From assembly GCF_037991315.1 (NCBI RefSeq), contig NZ_CP150300.1, positions 806,001-870,000 of the forward strand: DNA of 64,000 nucleotides. Direction: 5' to 3'. This DNA comes from Paenibacillus sp. FSL H8-0079 (GTDB taxonomy: Bacteria > Bacillota > Bacilli > Paenibacillales > Paenibacillaceae). Position numbers and translations under genes: made by a program. Under the pieces are notes generated by a model, which was not told the DNA's origin, ran no database searches, and worked only from the letters and a program-made list of their open reading frames with translations. Shown here piece by piece: positions 35,915 to 45,165 of this stretch. Within the stretch, counting starts at the first letter, position 1, and every line of letters begins with the position of its first letter.

Positions 35915-36044
35915 TTATCAACAATAATGAGTATTTCGTTGATTATTGAACGAAAGCGGATATTTTAGCGATTGAAGCACGCCAGTTGCTTTGATACTCT
36001 TATTTTATCAACAAATGTTCATAAAGCAACGAATATTGATAAAA
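35915..36044. promoter_or_regulatory. Two candidate TetR operators in the divergent spacer
   Basis: TTATCAACA (35915-35923) faces GTTGATTAT (35938-35946), and TTTTATCAA (36003-36011) faces TTGATAAAA (36036-36044). The shared half-site TTATCAA and the position between divergent genes suggest binding by the adjacent TetR protein. Confidence 0.45.
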
Positions 36045-36065
36045 TATGAAATAGAGGGATATCCA

Positions 36066-36992
36066 ATGAAGATATTAGTGTATGGTGCAGGTGTTTTGGG
36101 CAGTCAACTGGCGCAAGTTCTGGTGCGTGGTGGCAATGATGTCACTATTCTGGCTCGAGGGAAGCGGGCAGAGGAGCTGGAGAAGGATGGAATCGTTATC
36201 CGGCATGTTTTCCAATTCAAAACGACAGTTGATCCGGTTCGGGTAGCCAGAACGTTGGAGGTGGATGACCAATATGATCTGATTTTTGTTGTAATGAAAT
36301 ACAACGATTTTCCTTCCGTGTTACCTATTCTGGCAGAGAATCAGACTAGCAATATTGTGATCGTGGGAAACAACGCAGATGCACGAAGCATGCAGACCTA
36401 TCTGGAAGAGCATAGTCCAATGGGAAAACAGGTCGCGTTCGGATTCCATGTGAGTGGAGGTAGGCGTGAAAAGGACCGCATGTTATCCATCGGTGGAGGG
36501 AGCGCACAAATGGTGATTGGCAGTCTGGATGGTGAGATAGCCTTTAAACCTTTGCTGGATCAAGCTTTCGAACATGTGAAATACAAGTTGAATGTTCTAA
36601 GCGATATTGATGCCTGGCTGAAAAGCCATATCATCCCCATACTAATGCTTAATGCAGTGAGTTTTAATGAGCAGTATGAGTTGAAAAAACTGGATGGCAA
36701 CAAGCGGCAACTTGTGCATATGATTGAGGCGATGGATGAGGGTATCAGCGTACTGGAGGCTATGGGTATATCGGTTATACCCGAGATTCAGGGCAGATTG
36801 ATTCGTAAACATAAACGCGTGTTGTATCTATTATTGAAAATCTATAGCTTTCTTCCGATGCATAAACTCTTAGCTGGTGCTTTTGGTGAGATCGAAGCGT
36901 TAAGTGACGCATTCACGGATTGGAAAAAGACAACAGGCACCCCGACTCCCCATTGGGATGTATTGAAAAGAGATTTTACTCCCCTTAAATGA
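36066..36992 (+). CDS. Ketopantoate reductase-family (PanE/ApbA) oxidoreductase
   Basis: A 308-residue NAD(P)-dependent enzyme. Rossmann loop VYGAGVLGSQLAQVL at residues 5-19, GNNADARS and the VAFGFHVSGGRREKDRM region are PanE/ApbA features. The C-terminal half has the expected helices but the usual KLxxN signature around the catalytic Lys is diverged (AWLKSHIIPILMLNAVSFNE). Start ATG 36066 after AGAGGGAT. TetR-controlled solitary homologues like this are often not true pantothenate enzymes, so the substrate is uncertain. Confidence 0.8.
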   Translation: MKILVYGAGVLGSQLAQVLVRGGNDVTILARGKRAEELEKDGIVIRHVFQFKTTVDPVRVARTLEVDDQYDLIFVVMKYNDFPSVLPILAENQTSNIVIVGNNADARSMQTYLEEHSPMGKQVAFGFHVSGGRREKDRMLSIGGGSAQMVIGSLDGEIAFKPLLDQAFEHVKYKLNVLSDIDAWLKSHIIPILMLNAVSFNEQYELKKLDGNKRQLVHMIEAMDEGISVLEAMGISVIPEIQGRLIRKHKRVLYLLLKIYSFLPMHKLLAGAFGEIEALSDAFTDWKKTTGTPTPHWDVLKRDFTPLK

Positions 36993-37063
36993 AGTGTTGC
37001 TCATTGCCCCAATACCGACTACAATAAAACCAACTAATAAAATGGGGATAAGGAGATATGCAG

Positions 37064-37480
37064 ATGCGGGAAGTGCCTATGCGCTATGTGAAAGCGAATC
37101 AGGTTGGGATTGTATTGTTTGTTTTGCTCTCGTTTGTGTTCAATCCGCTGGTAGTTCTGGGCGTGCTGTGGATCATTCAGGTGGTTGGGCTAGCTTCCGG
37201 CGGCAAATTGAATCTGTTCGTCCAGATTGGCAAAGCCGTGCTGACTGGGAAAGGTACAGAGACGCAGGCGGTGGAGCTACAGCGATTCAACAATATTCTG
37301 GCCGTGCTCTTCCTATCTCTGGCACTCATCTCGTTTTCGCTCGGCTGGGTAGTCGCAGGTTATGTATTCTCGGTCATGCTTCTTGGGGCCGCAAGTGCAG
37401 CTTTGCTTGGTTATTGTGTAGGCTGCACCGTGTATTTCTGGTATAAACAGTTACGTGCAGGGAGAAAAATTGGATTTTGA
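37064..37480 (+). CDS. DUF4395-domain membrane protein
   Basis: A 138-residue membrane protein with three to four TM segments. The pattern VKANQVGIVLFVLLSF at the start, QRFNNILAVLFLSLALISF in the middle and LLGYCVGCTVYFWYKQL at the end fits DUF4395. The conserved C-x-x-C in YCVGCTV might be redox active. Start ATG 37064 is eight bases from AAGGAG. No partner gene; role unknown. Confidence 0.75.
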   Translation: MREVPMRYVKANQVGIVLFVLLSFVFNPLVVLGVLWIIQVVGLASGGKLNLFVQIGKAVLTGKGTETQAVELQRFNNILAVLFLSLALISFSLGWVVAGYVFSVMLLGAASAALLGYCVGCTVYFWYKQLRAGRKIGF

Positions 37481-37551
37481 GGTTGGCTGAAGAAGCGGTA
37501 AGAAGACAGGGCTGAAAAGGTAAGCTATCGATTCACGATAGCCTTATATGA

Positions 37552-37592
37552 AAATCCCCCTCAAGTGAGCTGTTCACTTGAAGGGGATTTTT
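37552..37592. terminator. Bidirectional terminator before the NLP gene end
   Basis: A very strong stem: AAATCCCC(C)TCAAGTGA (37552-37568) with TCACTTGAAGGGGATTT (37574-37590), followed by TTTT; A-rich on the other side. Confidence 0.9.
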
Positions 37593-38309
37593 TTATCTAA
37601 ACCAGGCTTTATTTAAATTATTGGTGAAATTGTTATCGTTGAAAGGCACGTTGGCACTGCCAAAGTCCGTGGTGTTGAGCGCATTTCGTGCCGCAGAGGT
37701 CAGATCATCCCATCCGATTAAAGGCTGAGTTCCGCCAACAGCGCTGGTAACGCCAAGTTCATGGTTCAGCGGCCAGGTACTATTATAGGAGATCAACGGA
37801 TGGTTACCTTGTGTATTGGAATTGCTCGGTGTGACTTTTGTAAACTGGCCGTGACCGGAATATGCGATAGAGAGGATTTTGGAATTGGCAGCTGCCGGAT
37901 TGTCTACCCACACGACGATTCCTTCCCAATCATGACGATGACCGAGTCCAGTGGAGGGTGAGTCTTTGGGAAAATACCACGAATACATGATGGCCCATAC
38001 CCCATTGTGCCAGGCGGAACGGGAATAGATCTGTCCTGTACTTGAGCTACAGTTTCCATTCGATGACCCGGAGGTATTCAAGCCAGCGCTGGTATTGCCC
38101 TGTTGATCCACTGCGGGGAAAGGTACGCATCCATGATAGACTTTCAGAAATGGCTGAAAACGCTTGGCTGCTTGCTGTGTTACAGTGACTGGTGTGACCT
38201 CCTGGAATCCGACAACCTGATCATGATTAATTTCTGCCGCTTCAACAATGGTGACCCAGGGAATACAGGCCATAAGCGAAATCATGAGCATTAACACGAT
38301 TTTTTTCAT
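37593..38309 (-). CDS. Necrosis- and ethylene-inducing-like protein (NLP, NPP1 family)
   Basis: A 238-residue secreted NLP. A signal peptide (MKKIVLMLMISLMACIPWVT, cleavage near AEA) is followed by the NPP1 domain. The diagnostic heptapeptide GHRHDWE is intact at 123-129, and the two cysteines of type 1 NLPs are at 61 and 87. NLPs bind plant glycosylinositol phosphorylceramides and lyse eudicot membranes through a calcium-dependent site, so this gene suggests a plant- or oomycete-like interaction. Start ATG 38309 with AAGGAGAAC. Monocistronic. Toxicity is not proven by sequence alone. Confidence 0.92.
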   Translation of the reverse strand: MKKIVLMLMISLMACIPWVTIVEAAEINHDQVVGFQEVTPVTVTQQAAKRFQPFLKVYHGCVPFPAVDQQGNTSAGLNTSGSSNGNCSSSTGQIYSRSAWHNGVWAIMYSWYFPKDSPSTGLGHRHDWEGIVVWVDNPAAANSKILSIAYSGHGQFTKVTPSNSNTQGNHPLISYNSTWPLNHELGVTSAVGGTQPLIGWDDLTSAARNALNTTDFGSANVPFNDNNFTNNLNKAWFR

Positions 38310-38827
38310 TCACAGTTCTCCTTCACAGGTATGATGTGGTGCGGGGTTGGGGGTGCACTAAGACTATAGTGGAAAAAAGTTTGTTTTATTTATCTTTTCA
38401 TCTTAAGATTTGTAAATTTGTAGCATATCTATGTCATAATAATATGAAAGTACCGAAGACTAATTCCTGCCCAAGCGGGCAGAATGGTTGATTAATGAGA
38501 CTATTTTACAGAAAATCCAGTAGGACAGATTCAAGATAGGTGCGAGAGGTTTATTGGGTATTGGACGGAATAGTGGGTATGTATATGTTAAAATATACTT
38601 ATATATTACAGGCTAGGACATCTTTACATTTGATGATATGATAGGAGTTAAAGGCTTTGGAATGAGACGGAATTCCTGATGCATAGATATAGGTAAGACG
38701 AAAGATTAGAGCAGCATTAACGGAAGTTCATATTTGTGTTAAAAATATGCCCTTTTGTGGACTCGTGTAACGTAAGAATATGAGGTCGTTCAGACTCATG
38801 GATAATGTGGAATAGGTGGCGTATGAG
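38310..38827. other. 518-bp AT-rich spacer
   Basis: Divergent between the NLP gene and the lipid kinase. The only clear structure is an inverted repeat ATTCCTGCCC / GGGCAGAAT (38463-38485) without T-run. No ORF worth calling. Confidence 0.45.
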
Positions 38828-39709
38828 ATGAAAAAAGCTCGCTTAATATATAATCCGACCTCAGGCCGGGAAGAAATGAAGAAACGTCTGGCTGATATTT
38901 TGCAGCGTTTGGATCAAGGTGGTATTGAAGCTTCATGTCACGCAACAACGGGTGAAGGTGACGCAACCCGGGAAGCTGAACTTGCGATTGAGCGCGGATA
39001 TGACATGATTATTGCTGCTGGTGGCGATGGCACATTGTACGAAGTCATTAACGGTATGGCTGAGCGGGAGAATCGTCCTCCGCTGGGTGTGTTTCCGTTG
39101 GGAACGACGAATGATTTTGCACGTGCACTCGGCATTCCGAGACAGTGGGAAGATTACGTGGATCTGGTCATTAACCAGCAGCTTCGCCCGCTCGATCTGG
39201 GCAAAGCGAATGATAAGTATTTTATCAACATCGCCGGTGGCGGATCATTGACTGAACTGACCTATGAAGTACCAAGTCGTCTGAAAACGATGATTGGGCA
39301 ACTGGCCTATTATATGAAGGGTATTGAGAAAATGGCGAGCCTGTCTCCTCAGGAGCTGATTATTCGCGCCGACGGTCAGGAAGAGATCCATGATGAATTC
39401 ATGTTATTCCTCATCGCCAATACCAATTCGGTCGGGGGCTTTGAGAAGCTGGCTCCAGGTGCAACCATTGATGATGGTCTGTTCGATGTGATCGGTGTCC
39501 GCAAATGCAATCTGGCTGACATGATCCGCCTCGTAACACTCGCGCTACGTGGGGAGCATCTGAACGACAAAAAAGTGGTTCATTTCCAGACGAGTCATAT
39601 GGAAGTTACGTCCCCGGGATATGTACAATTGAACCTCGATGGAGAGTTGGGCGGCACGCTGCCAGCTACATTTACGAATTTGCGTCATCATCTGATGTTG
39701 TATCGTTAA
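38828..39709 (+). CDS. dagK: Diacylglycerol kinase-type lipid kinase (DagK/YegS family)
   Basis: A 293-residue soluble kinase of the DagK/LCB5 family. It starts MKKARLIYNPTSGRE, has the catalytic-domain nucleotide motif AAGGDGTLYEV (about 60-70), the substrate-loop GTTNDFARALG and the C-terminal beta-sandwich with NTNSVGGF and DDGLFDV. It recycles diacylglycerol to phosphatidate for lipoteichoic acid turnover in Gram-positives. ATG 38828 with AGGTGG eight bases upstream is preferred to the earlier in-frame codon. Confidence 0.9.
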   Translation: MKKARLIYNPTSGREEMKKRLADILQRLDQGGIEASCHATTGEGDATREAELAIERGYDMIIAAGGDGTLYEVINGMAERENRPPLGVFPLGTTNDFARALGIPRQWEDYVDLVINQQLRPLDLGKANDKYFINIAGGGSLTELTYEVPSRLKTMIGQLAYYMKGIEKMASLSPQELIIRADGQEEIHDEFMLFLIANTNSVGGFEKLAPGATIDDGLFDVIGVRKCNLADMIRLVTLALRGEHLNDKKVVHFQTSHMEVTSPGYVQLNLDGELGGTLPATFTNLRHHLMLYR

Positions 39710-40178
39710 ACTTGGCACTTGGCGGAGAATGTGATCGCTTGCGGAAAAGCAAAGATGCCTAAGTAGTGGTTGCACAGCATCGCACAAGAGTGATGAGGAG
39801 AGTTGGATACAGCTCTGCGCTAAGGCGTGATGGAAGTGTATTTACCAGTTGCTGTGTAAGGTGGGATCGCGTATAATCTCATGTGGTCACTATGCGTTGA
39901 GCTTAACGAACTCAGAAAGTCTTAATGTGGCGAAATCGCCGAAGATGTCAATCTAACGAATTTCAGCGGCGTTATTTTGGAGAAATTGACCGGAAAAGGT
40001 CGGAAAACACCATTCGAGGATGATATAACGTTTCTGAAGTTCATTAGAAATTCGGAACGTTATTTTTGATGTGAATAAGGTGTGCCAGGTTCGTTAGAAT
40101 CAGGAACAAATGAAATAGAGCTTTCTCCCTCGCCTGCATAGGAAGGGTACTATATAAGAAGAAAGAAGTGAATGTACG
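39710..40178. other. 469-bp spacer with a palindromic repeat unit
   Basis: Contains the large inverted repeat 39952-40048 and further AACGTTATT and GTTCGTTAGAATC motifs outside it that echo its arms. Probably an intergenic repeat family of the genus. No ORF. Confidence 0.45.
39952..40048. repeat. Imperfect 24-bp inverted repeat (97-bp hairpin unit)
   Basis: The left arm 39952-39975 (TCTAACGAATTTCAG...CGTTAT) and the right arm 40025-40048 (ATAACG...CTGAAGTTCATTAGA) are reverse complements at about 19 of 24 positions. A third, direct relative of the arm end follows (GTTCGTTAGAATC near 40090). Confidence 0.5.
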
Positions 40179-41780
40179 TTGTCTAATACGAACCGCAGCG
40201 GTCGTGGAAAAAACCGCCGGAATTCGGCTGCCTCTCAGGGGCAAGGGAACGCTTCAGCGTCCCGTCAGCCAAGTCAATCATCTCGTCCATCTACACGTCA
40301 GCAAGGGAAAGAGGTGCGGCCACAAGGCGCATCTCTTTCTGCCGTTCGTCCAAAGGGGAGAGCGCGTGAATCTGCACCAATTGAAGGACTGCCCGTTAGC
40401 AAAAATGAAGAGACCGTCATCGACATCATTGGCATGAACCATGACGGTGAGGGTGTAGGTCGTGCGAATGGATACACGCTCTTCGTGCAGGGGGCGCTTC
40501 CGGGCGAAACCGTGCGTGTGCGCGTAATGAAAACCAAAAAGCAGTATGGCTACGCCAAGTTACTGGAGATCGTGAAAGCAAGCCCGGATCGAGTGTCCGC
40601 GCCTTGCCCGATCTACGATCAATGCGGCGGCTGCCAGATCCAGCATATGAGCTATGCTGGACAGCTTGCGTGGAAACGCCAGTTGGTGGTCGATAATTTG
40701 CAACGGATTGGCAAGTTGAACGTGATGGTGGAGGATGCAGAAGATGCGGAGCAGGGCATTCGTGTCCTGCCTACGATGGGTATGGACGAGCCATGGCGCT
40801 ATCGGAATAAGGCACAGGTACCAATTGGAGCATCCGAGGGTGGTCTGGTAGGTGGATTTTACGCTAAAGGAAGCCATCGGATCATCGATATGGAGAGCTG
40901 CCTCATTCAGCATGAGCACAATGACGAAGTGGTTGCGAAGGTTAAGGAGATCGGCAGTCATTTTGGAATTAGCGCCTACAACGAAGAGACAGGTCGCGGC
41001 TTATTGCGCCATGTGGTTGTGAAGAAGGCATTCCGTACTGGCGAGATGATGCTTGTTCTGGTTACGAATGGTCGAGACATTCCGTACAAAGACGAATGGA
41101 TTGGCAGTATCCGTGAAGCGATTCCGCATGTAGCGAGTATCTGCCAGAACGTGAACAAGAAACAGACCAACGTCATCTTTGGCGATGAGACGCGCGTCCT
41201 CTGGGGCCGTGATGTAATCTATGATTATATCGGTGATGTACAGTTTGCGATCTCGGCCCGTTCATTCTATCAGGTGAATCCGGTGCAGACGGAAGTGCTG
41301 TATGGCAAAACGGTAGAGTACGCAGGGCTGAGCGGCAAAGAGACGGTGATTGATGCCTATTGCGGCATCGGTACGATCTCTCTTTTCCTAGCGCAACATG
41401 CGGATCAGGTGTATGGGGTAGAAATCGTGCCTGAAGCGATTGAAGATGCTCGCAGTAATGCGATGTTGAATGAGATGAAGAACGTCAAGTTTGAAGTCGG
41501 CGCTTCCGAGGACGTGATCCCACGTTGGAAAGAACAAGGCATCGAAGCCGATGTGATCGTTGTCGATCCACCGCGCAAGGGCTGTGATCCACGTTTGCTG
41601 GAAACGATTCTGGAGATGAAGCCGGAGCGCGTGGTGTACGTGAGTTGTAATCCGAGCACGTTGGCACGTGATCTTCGTGTTCTGGAGGATGGCGGTTATC
41701 GCACGGTTGAGGTCACGCCGGTGGACATGTTCCCGCATACGGTGCATGTGGAGTCGGTGGCGATGTTGGTAAGAAGCTAA
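40179..41780 (+). CDS. rlmD: 23S rRNA (uracil-5)-methyltransferase, RlmD/RlmCD type
   Basis: A 533-residue SAM-dependent enzyme. A basic Ser/Arg/Gln-rich extension (1-75) precedes a TRAM domain (about 80-140). Four Cys for a 4Fe-4S cluster are visible: Cys143, 149, 152 and 241. The methyltransferase domain has [14 protein letters not shown] near 390, [14 protein letters not shown] and the nucleophile Cys490 in YVSCNPSTL. The TTG start has only a weak RBS. The 3' 54 bp (41727-41780) recur at 48182-48235, so the gene's end is the integration site of the island downstream; the reading frame itself is complete. Confidence 0.9.
   Translation: MSNTNRSGRGKNRRNSAASQGQGNASASRQPSQSSRPSTRQQGKEVRPQGASLSAVRPKGRARESAPIEGLPVSKNEETVIDIIGMNHDGEGVGRANGYTLFVQGALPGETVRVRVMKTKKQYGYAKLLEIVKASPDRVSAPCPIYDQCGGCQIQHMSYAGQLAWKRQLVVDNLQRIGKLNVMVEDAEDAEQGIRVLPTMGMDEPWRYRNKAQVPIGASEGGLVGGFYAKGSHRIIDMESCLIQHEHNDEVVAKVKEIGSHFGISAYNEETGRGLLRHVVVKKAFRTGEMMLVLVTNGRDIPYKDEWIGSIREAIPHVASICQNVNKKQTNVIFGDETRVLWGRDVIYDYIGDVQFAISARSFYQVNPVQTEVLYGKTVEYAGLSGKETVIDAYCGIGTISLFLAQHADQVYGVEIVPEAIEDARSNAMLNEMKNVKFEVGASEDVIPRWKEQGIEADVIVVDPPRKGCDPRLLETILEMKPERVVYVSCNPSTLARDLRVLEDGGYRTVEVTPVDMFPHTVHVESVAMLVRS
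41727..41780 (+). repeat. Left copy of the duplicated rlmD 3' end (attL-like)
   Basis: 54 bp encoding the last 17 residues and stop of RlmD. It matches 48182-48235 at 52 positions; the first 36 bases are identical and the two differences change only GTA to GTG and Met to Leu. Such repair of the target gene is the classical sign of integration into a gene's 3' end. Confidence 0.8.
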
Positions 41781-42441
41781 TGTGAACATCCCAAAAAGTC
41801 GATCTAAAGCCTAAAAAGTCGTATCACAAAGCCGAGCGAAACTCAGGTATCCAATCCTGTTTTCCTCGGCTTTTTCTTTTGGAGCAGGGGGAGGTCAAGG
41901 GAGAGAGCATAGGAGAAAGGGAAGTTCTTAAACTTAACCGAATCCCTTTTTCTATCAAGCCTTTTTCTCAATATCTTCCTCCAATATTCACTCCGATTTC
42001 TCTTCCCCTAATCTCTGTTTTTTCCTGCTCTCCCCTATCTTTCCCCCTGCTTTTTAAGTCGATTTTATTTACTTTTCCCCACCATTTTTCTCCGGTTTGC
42101 CCCTGATATTACTCCGATTTGTAAGACGACTTTATTTACTCGTGCTGAAATAGGGGAGTAAGGGCGAGAGGCGTTCAAGCCGAGTGGGGCAAGGGTTTGG
42201 AGTGATTTGGTGGGGGAGGGTGGCGTAACACGACTTTTTAATGAATGCACAACATTTACCTGTCAAATTATGAAATATAGCCCGAAGCTTCTTGAGTCTA
42301 GCCTATATTAGTTTGCTTAACTGTTACTGCTTAGGTCTCTCTAAAATCGAGAATAGTCTTTCTGTTTTTAAAGAATTGATTGCCAAGTGCTGAAGAAACA
42401 AATAAAGTTAGAGTTACAGAGAGCAGACGAGGAGTGAGAGC
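41781..42441. other. Non-coding left part of the island, pyrimidine rich
   Basis: Begins with the terminator at 41826-41870. From about 41935 to 42115 the plus strand is almost all C and T, with degenerate repeats (ACTCCGATTT, TCTCCGGTTT; and AAGTCGATTTTATTTACT beside AAGACGACTTTATTTACT). An ORF at 41879-42106 is only a by-product of this bias. Confidence 0.45.
41826..41872 (+). terminator. Terminator after rlmD (island copy)
   Basis: Stem AAAGCCGAG (41828-41836) / CTCGGCTTT (41855-41863) with an 18-nt loop, then TTCTTTTGG. The presumed original rlmD terminator is the hairpin at 48244-48286. Confidence 0.75.
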
Positions 42442-42841
42442 ATGAAGCTAACCCTGCAACAAGTTAAATAAGATATGCAAAGGAGATCAGGAATTTGCAG
42501 TCTACTTCTATGCGTTCTTTCTGTTGTGGATTGTTAAGCCAAGTGAATCAAAAAGTTAGAAGAACGTGTAAACGAGCGCGAATGTCAGCTCTGTCAAAAT
42601 AGCAACAACAGCAGTCCCCTTCAACTGATGGCCTGCGTAAACCTACAAATCTTCGTCAGTCGGGCGGGAAAAAAGAAGCGCCTAAAGGCGATGATGGACC
42701 TACCCTCCGATCCTTGGACTCCCTGATGGAATTGTCCTCCATCAAGTCACGATGTGTAAGAGTTGCCCATATTTGCTTGGAACGGTAACGGTTGAGAGAT
42801 AAGTGAAACGTTAAGTGTTCAACTTGCCGCCTCTCGTATAA
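42442..42841 (+). pseudogene. IS66-family TnpC transposase remnant
   Basis: An ATG behind GAGGAGTGAGAGC starts MKLTLQQVK and hits a stop at once. Across several frames the typical IS66 TnpC N-terminus can be pieced together: GDQEFAVYFYAFFLLW, then KKLEERVNERECQLCQNSNN, then PSTDGLRKPTNLRQSGGKK, then a zinc-finger-like CKSCPYLLGTVTVER and QVFNLPPL-like VFNLPPL. At least three frameshifts and stops separate them and the catalytic half is absent. It is a dead fragment that predates or accompanied the island. Confidence 0.7.
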
Positions 42842-42933
42842 AATCGCAGTCTCTAAACCCGATTTGATGTAGCGAAGAAGCAGTAATTTGATACATTGAT
42901 CCAATTCTATTAATTTGAAATTAACTTAATATA

Positions 42934-44286
42934 CTGTACTTGCCAATAATCGCTTCAAATATTTGTAAGTAAAAAGAGCTGACAGTATCCCTATGCCACT
43001 CTGAGTCGTTTTTTAATTTGGTCTACTGTAGCTCCGCTTTGTGCTTAGTTGTAAATATATTCAATTAAGTCGCACTTTTTCTGGAGGCGGTAGTGATGTA
43101 AACCCTCGATCAAGTTTCCATGGCTATCATGGCTGCAACATAGTACAGCAAACATAAGCAGGGTCAGGTAACGGTCAATGGCTTGAGTCGATCGAATCTG
43201 GTAGCGATTCATGGCCAGATGGACTTTCGCAGTTCGAAAATGCGTTTCTATCGCCCATCGTTTACTGTAGTAACGCAGAATTTCTTCATTACACAGGGAA
43301 ACATCCGTACTCAGAAAAGCTCTCATTTGCTTGGGATCAAAGCCATCTCCTTCTTTCCAACATAGGAGCAATACAGCATTCTCCATGAGATTGAGCTTCC
43401 CTTCATAGCGATATACCCGGTAAGCGGAGGCGCCGATGGTCACTAGATCGGTATCCGATTTCGAGATGTAGGAAGTGAAGCTTTTGAGCGACTGCCGGAT
43501 GCCTTGAGGATAGAAAATACGGTTGGTTTTTAAACCACTAATCACATGAAAGCCACGCTCCGCACTCTTTTAAGCACTGAAGCAGGCGGATACCAGGCGT
43601 CCATGAGGACGTAGGTTGAGCACATCGACATGGGGACAGCCTGAATCATTTCACAAGCCAAATCGATTTTACTTTTTCCTTTCGGATCGTACCGCTCTGT
43701 AGCAAAGGGAAACACCTGATCCTCGAAACGAAGCAACGTTTGAACCAACGCATGCCCGTAGACATGCTGCCCCTTGAGATGAGAATGTTGAAACGAGGCG
43801 CCTTCAATCATGTGCGTAGCCTGTGACGAGGGCTTGGTTTTTTCATACACGGTGTCATCCAGGATGACAAAAATAGGACTGCGATCTCGCTGAGCACACG
43901 CCTTGATCTGCTGAAAAGCAACACGTTGAGTGATGCGTTTCAGGTAAGACGTGTTCCAATTTCCGTGAGCTAAGAAATGACTCAGGGTTCTGCGGTCTCG
44001 TTCTTGTAGGCTTTCTCGGTGAATATCGGTTAAAGTACCTGTAAATCCATTCGAAAGCATACCATCTACGAAGTACTTGATGTGTTGAAGCACAGGCTTG
44101 GAGAAATAAAGTGGAAGTTTCCACTCATTTAACCGATTGTTCCAATGATTTTCATGTGATAAAGTAGACGTAAGAGACATATCTTGTTCTCCTCTGCGTG
44201 GGGTGGTTGGTGGTACTTCTATTTTACGCAGAGAGTCAAGTGTGTCTCTTTTTACATTTCATGGAACTGATTTTGAGCAAGTACAG
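42934..44286 (-). mobile_element. IS4-family insertion sequence, 1353 bp, with 8-bp target duplication
   Basis: Ends are inverted repeats: CTGTACTTGCCAATAATC at the left and, read on the minus strand, CTGTACTTGCTCAAAATC at the right. The flanks TTAATATA (42926-42933) and TTAATATA (44287-44294) are a perfect 8-bp duplication. Inside is one transposase gene, on the minus strand and split by a frameshift. The insertion lies 26 bp upstream of the metalloprotease start. Confidence 0.88.
43045..44180 (-). pseudogene. IS4-family transposase, frameshifted
   Basis: Two overlapping frames together encode a complete DDE transposase: the N-terminal part (44180 to 43542) includes FVILDDTVYEK and the second Asp in YVLMDAWYPP; the C-terminal part (43545 to 43045) has YYSKRWAIETHFRTAKVHL with the catalytic Glu. 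The frame changes by -1 at AAAAG near 43572 (the phase giving SAERGFHVISGLKTNR restores the family sequence). A programmed frameshift is possible but the heptamer is not canonical, so an inactivating mutation is more likely. Confidence 0.8.
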
Positions 44287-44312
44287 TTAATATAGAAAGG
44301 ATTGAAAGATAT

Positions 44313-44984
44313 ATGTTAAATATTGATAAAATCATTAGAACTGAGCTAAGCTTATCTGAGTTTCTCACCAATTTTATTAATCAAAAGCTGACTATTTATG
44401 AAGAAGTTCATCTTGAGATTAGCGAGATTTTTGAAGGTTCAGATTATTGCAAAGCAATATATCTACCTGAATCTAACATTATTTTCTCTAAATCTCATGA
44501 AGAGCAAGAGATTTTAGATACTAGAATAGCACACGAACTAATACATCTTTCAATGCGAAATGAAGGGTATGATGAGTTGTTACAGCAAGATGATCTTTCA
44601 ACAAGCTTAGCAAACTTACTGGACCATATTATTATATATAGAAGACTTAATGGGAATGGATTTAATATTTCTGAAGATTTTGAAATGGTTTACAATACTT
44701 GGGAAGTACATAGTTTGAATTTTATTGATCTGTTGAAACAAGGTGATGATGCAAGGTCTTATGTTATTATTACTATGATAAATGACCTCGTTAGAATGAG
44801 TGGTATCAATGATACATACAGTGCTCTTATTCCAACTAATCTTAATGAAGCCTATATGATAGCTCAAACTATATATGATAATGTAAAAGAAGCTGATACA
44901 CCTGATCTAATAGATGATGCAAAAAAATTTATTGAACTTTCGTTGCAAATTGAACCTCCTACGGTTTGGAAAAGGTTTTTTTAA
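44313..44984 (+). CDS. HELIH zinc-metalloprotease-like protein of the island
   Basis: A 223-residue soluble protein. The zincin motif is RIAHELIHLSM with His74, Glu75 and His78; the third ligand may be in the LANLLDHIIIYRRL helix near 100-110. The rest is helical and acidic, with no DNA-binding domain. It resembles the small HEXXH proteins (ImmA/IrrE-like or M48-like) in defence loci, but I cannot place it in a family. ATG 44313 follows GAAAGGATTG. It precedes the GTPase-caspase gene by 181 bp on the same strand and shares its AT-rich composition. Its promoter region was hit by the IS4-type element. Confidence 0.7.
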   Translation: MLNIDKIIRTELSLSEFLTNFINQKLTIYEEVHLEISEIFEGSDYCKAIYLPESNIIFSKSHEEQEILDTRIAHELIHLSMRNEGYDELLQQDDLSTSLANLLDHIIIYRRLNGNGFNISEDFEMVYNTWEVHSLNFIDLLKQGDDARSYVIITMINDLVRMSGINDTYSALIPTNLNEAYMIAQTIYDNVKEADTPDLIDDAKKFIELSLQIEPPTVWKRFF

Positions 44985-45165
44985 TAGAATACTCTTTTGT
45001 GTGCTGTGTATATGATTTGCACATTACTTTTGAAAGGGTTATCGTTGGTGAGCAAAAAAAAGTGAGAGATGTTCAACAATGATTCATAGCTTCTGCTCTT
45101 CTGGAGCATGCGAAATGTTGTGATTTTAGGGACGATAAATTGAATACTAGAAATGAGGTAATGAT

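Noticed and set aside
41879..42106. 75-codon ORF in the left part of the island
   Set aside because: Composed of Pro/Ser/Phe/Leu from the C/T tract, no RBS, repeats in the DNA explain it.
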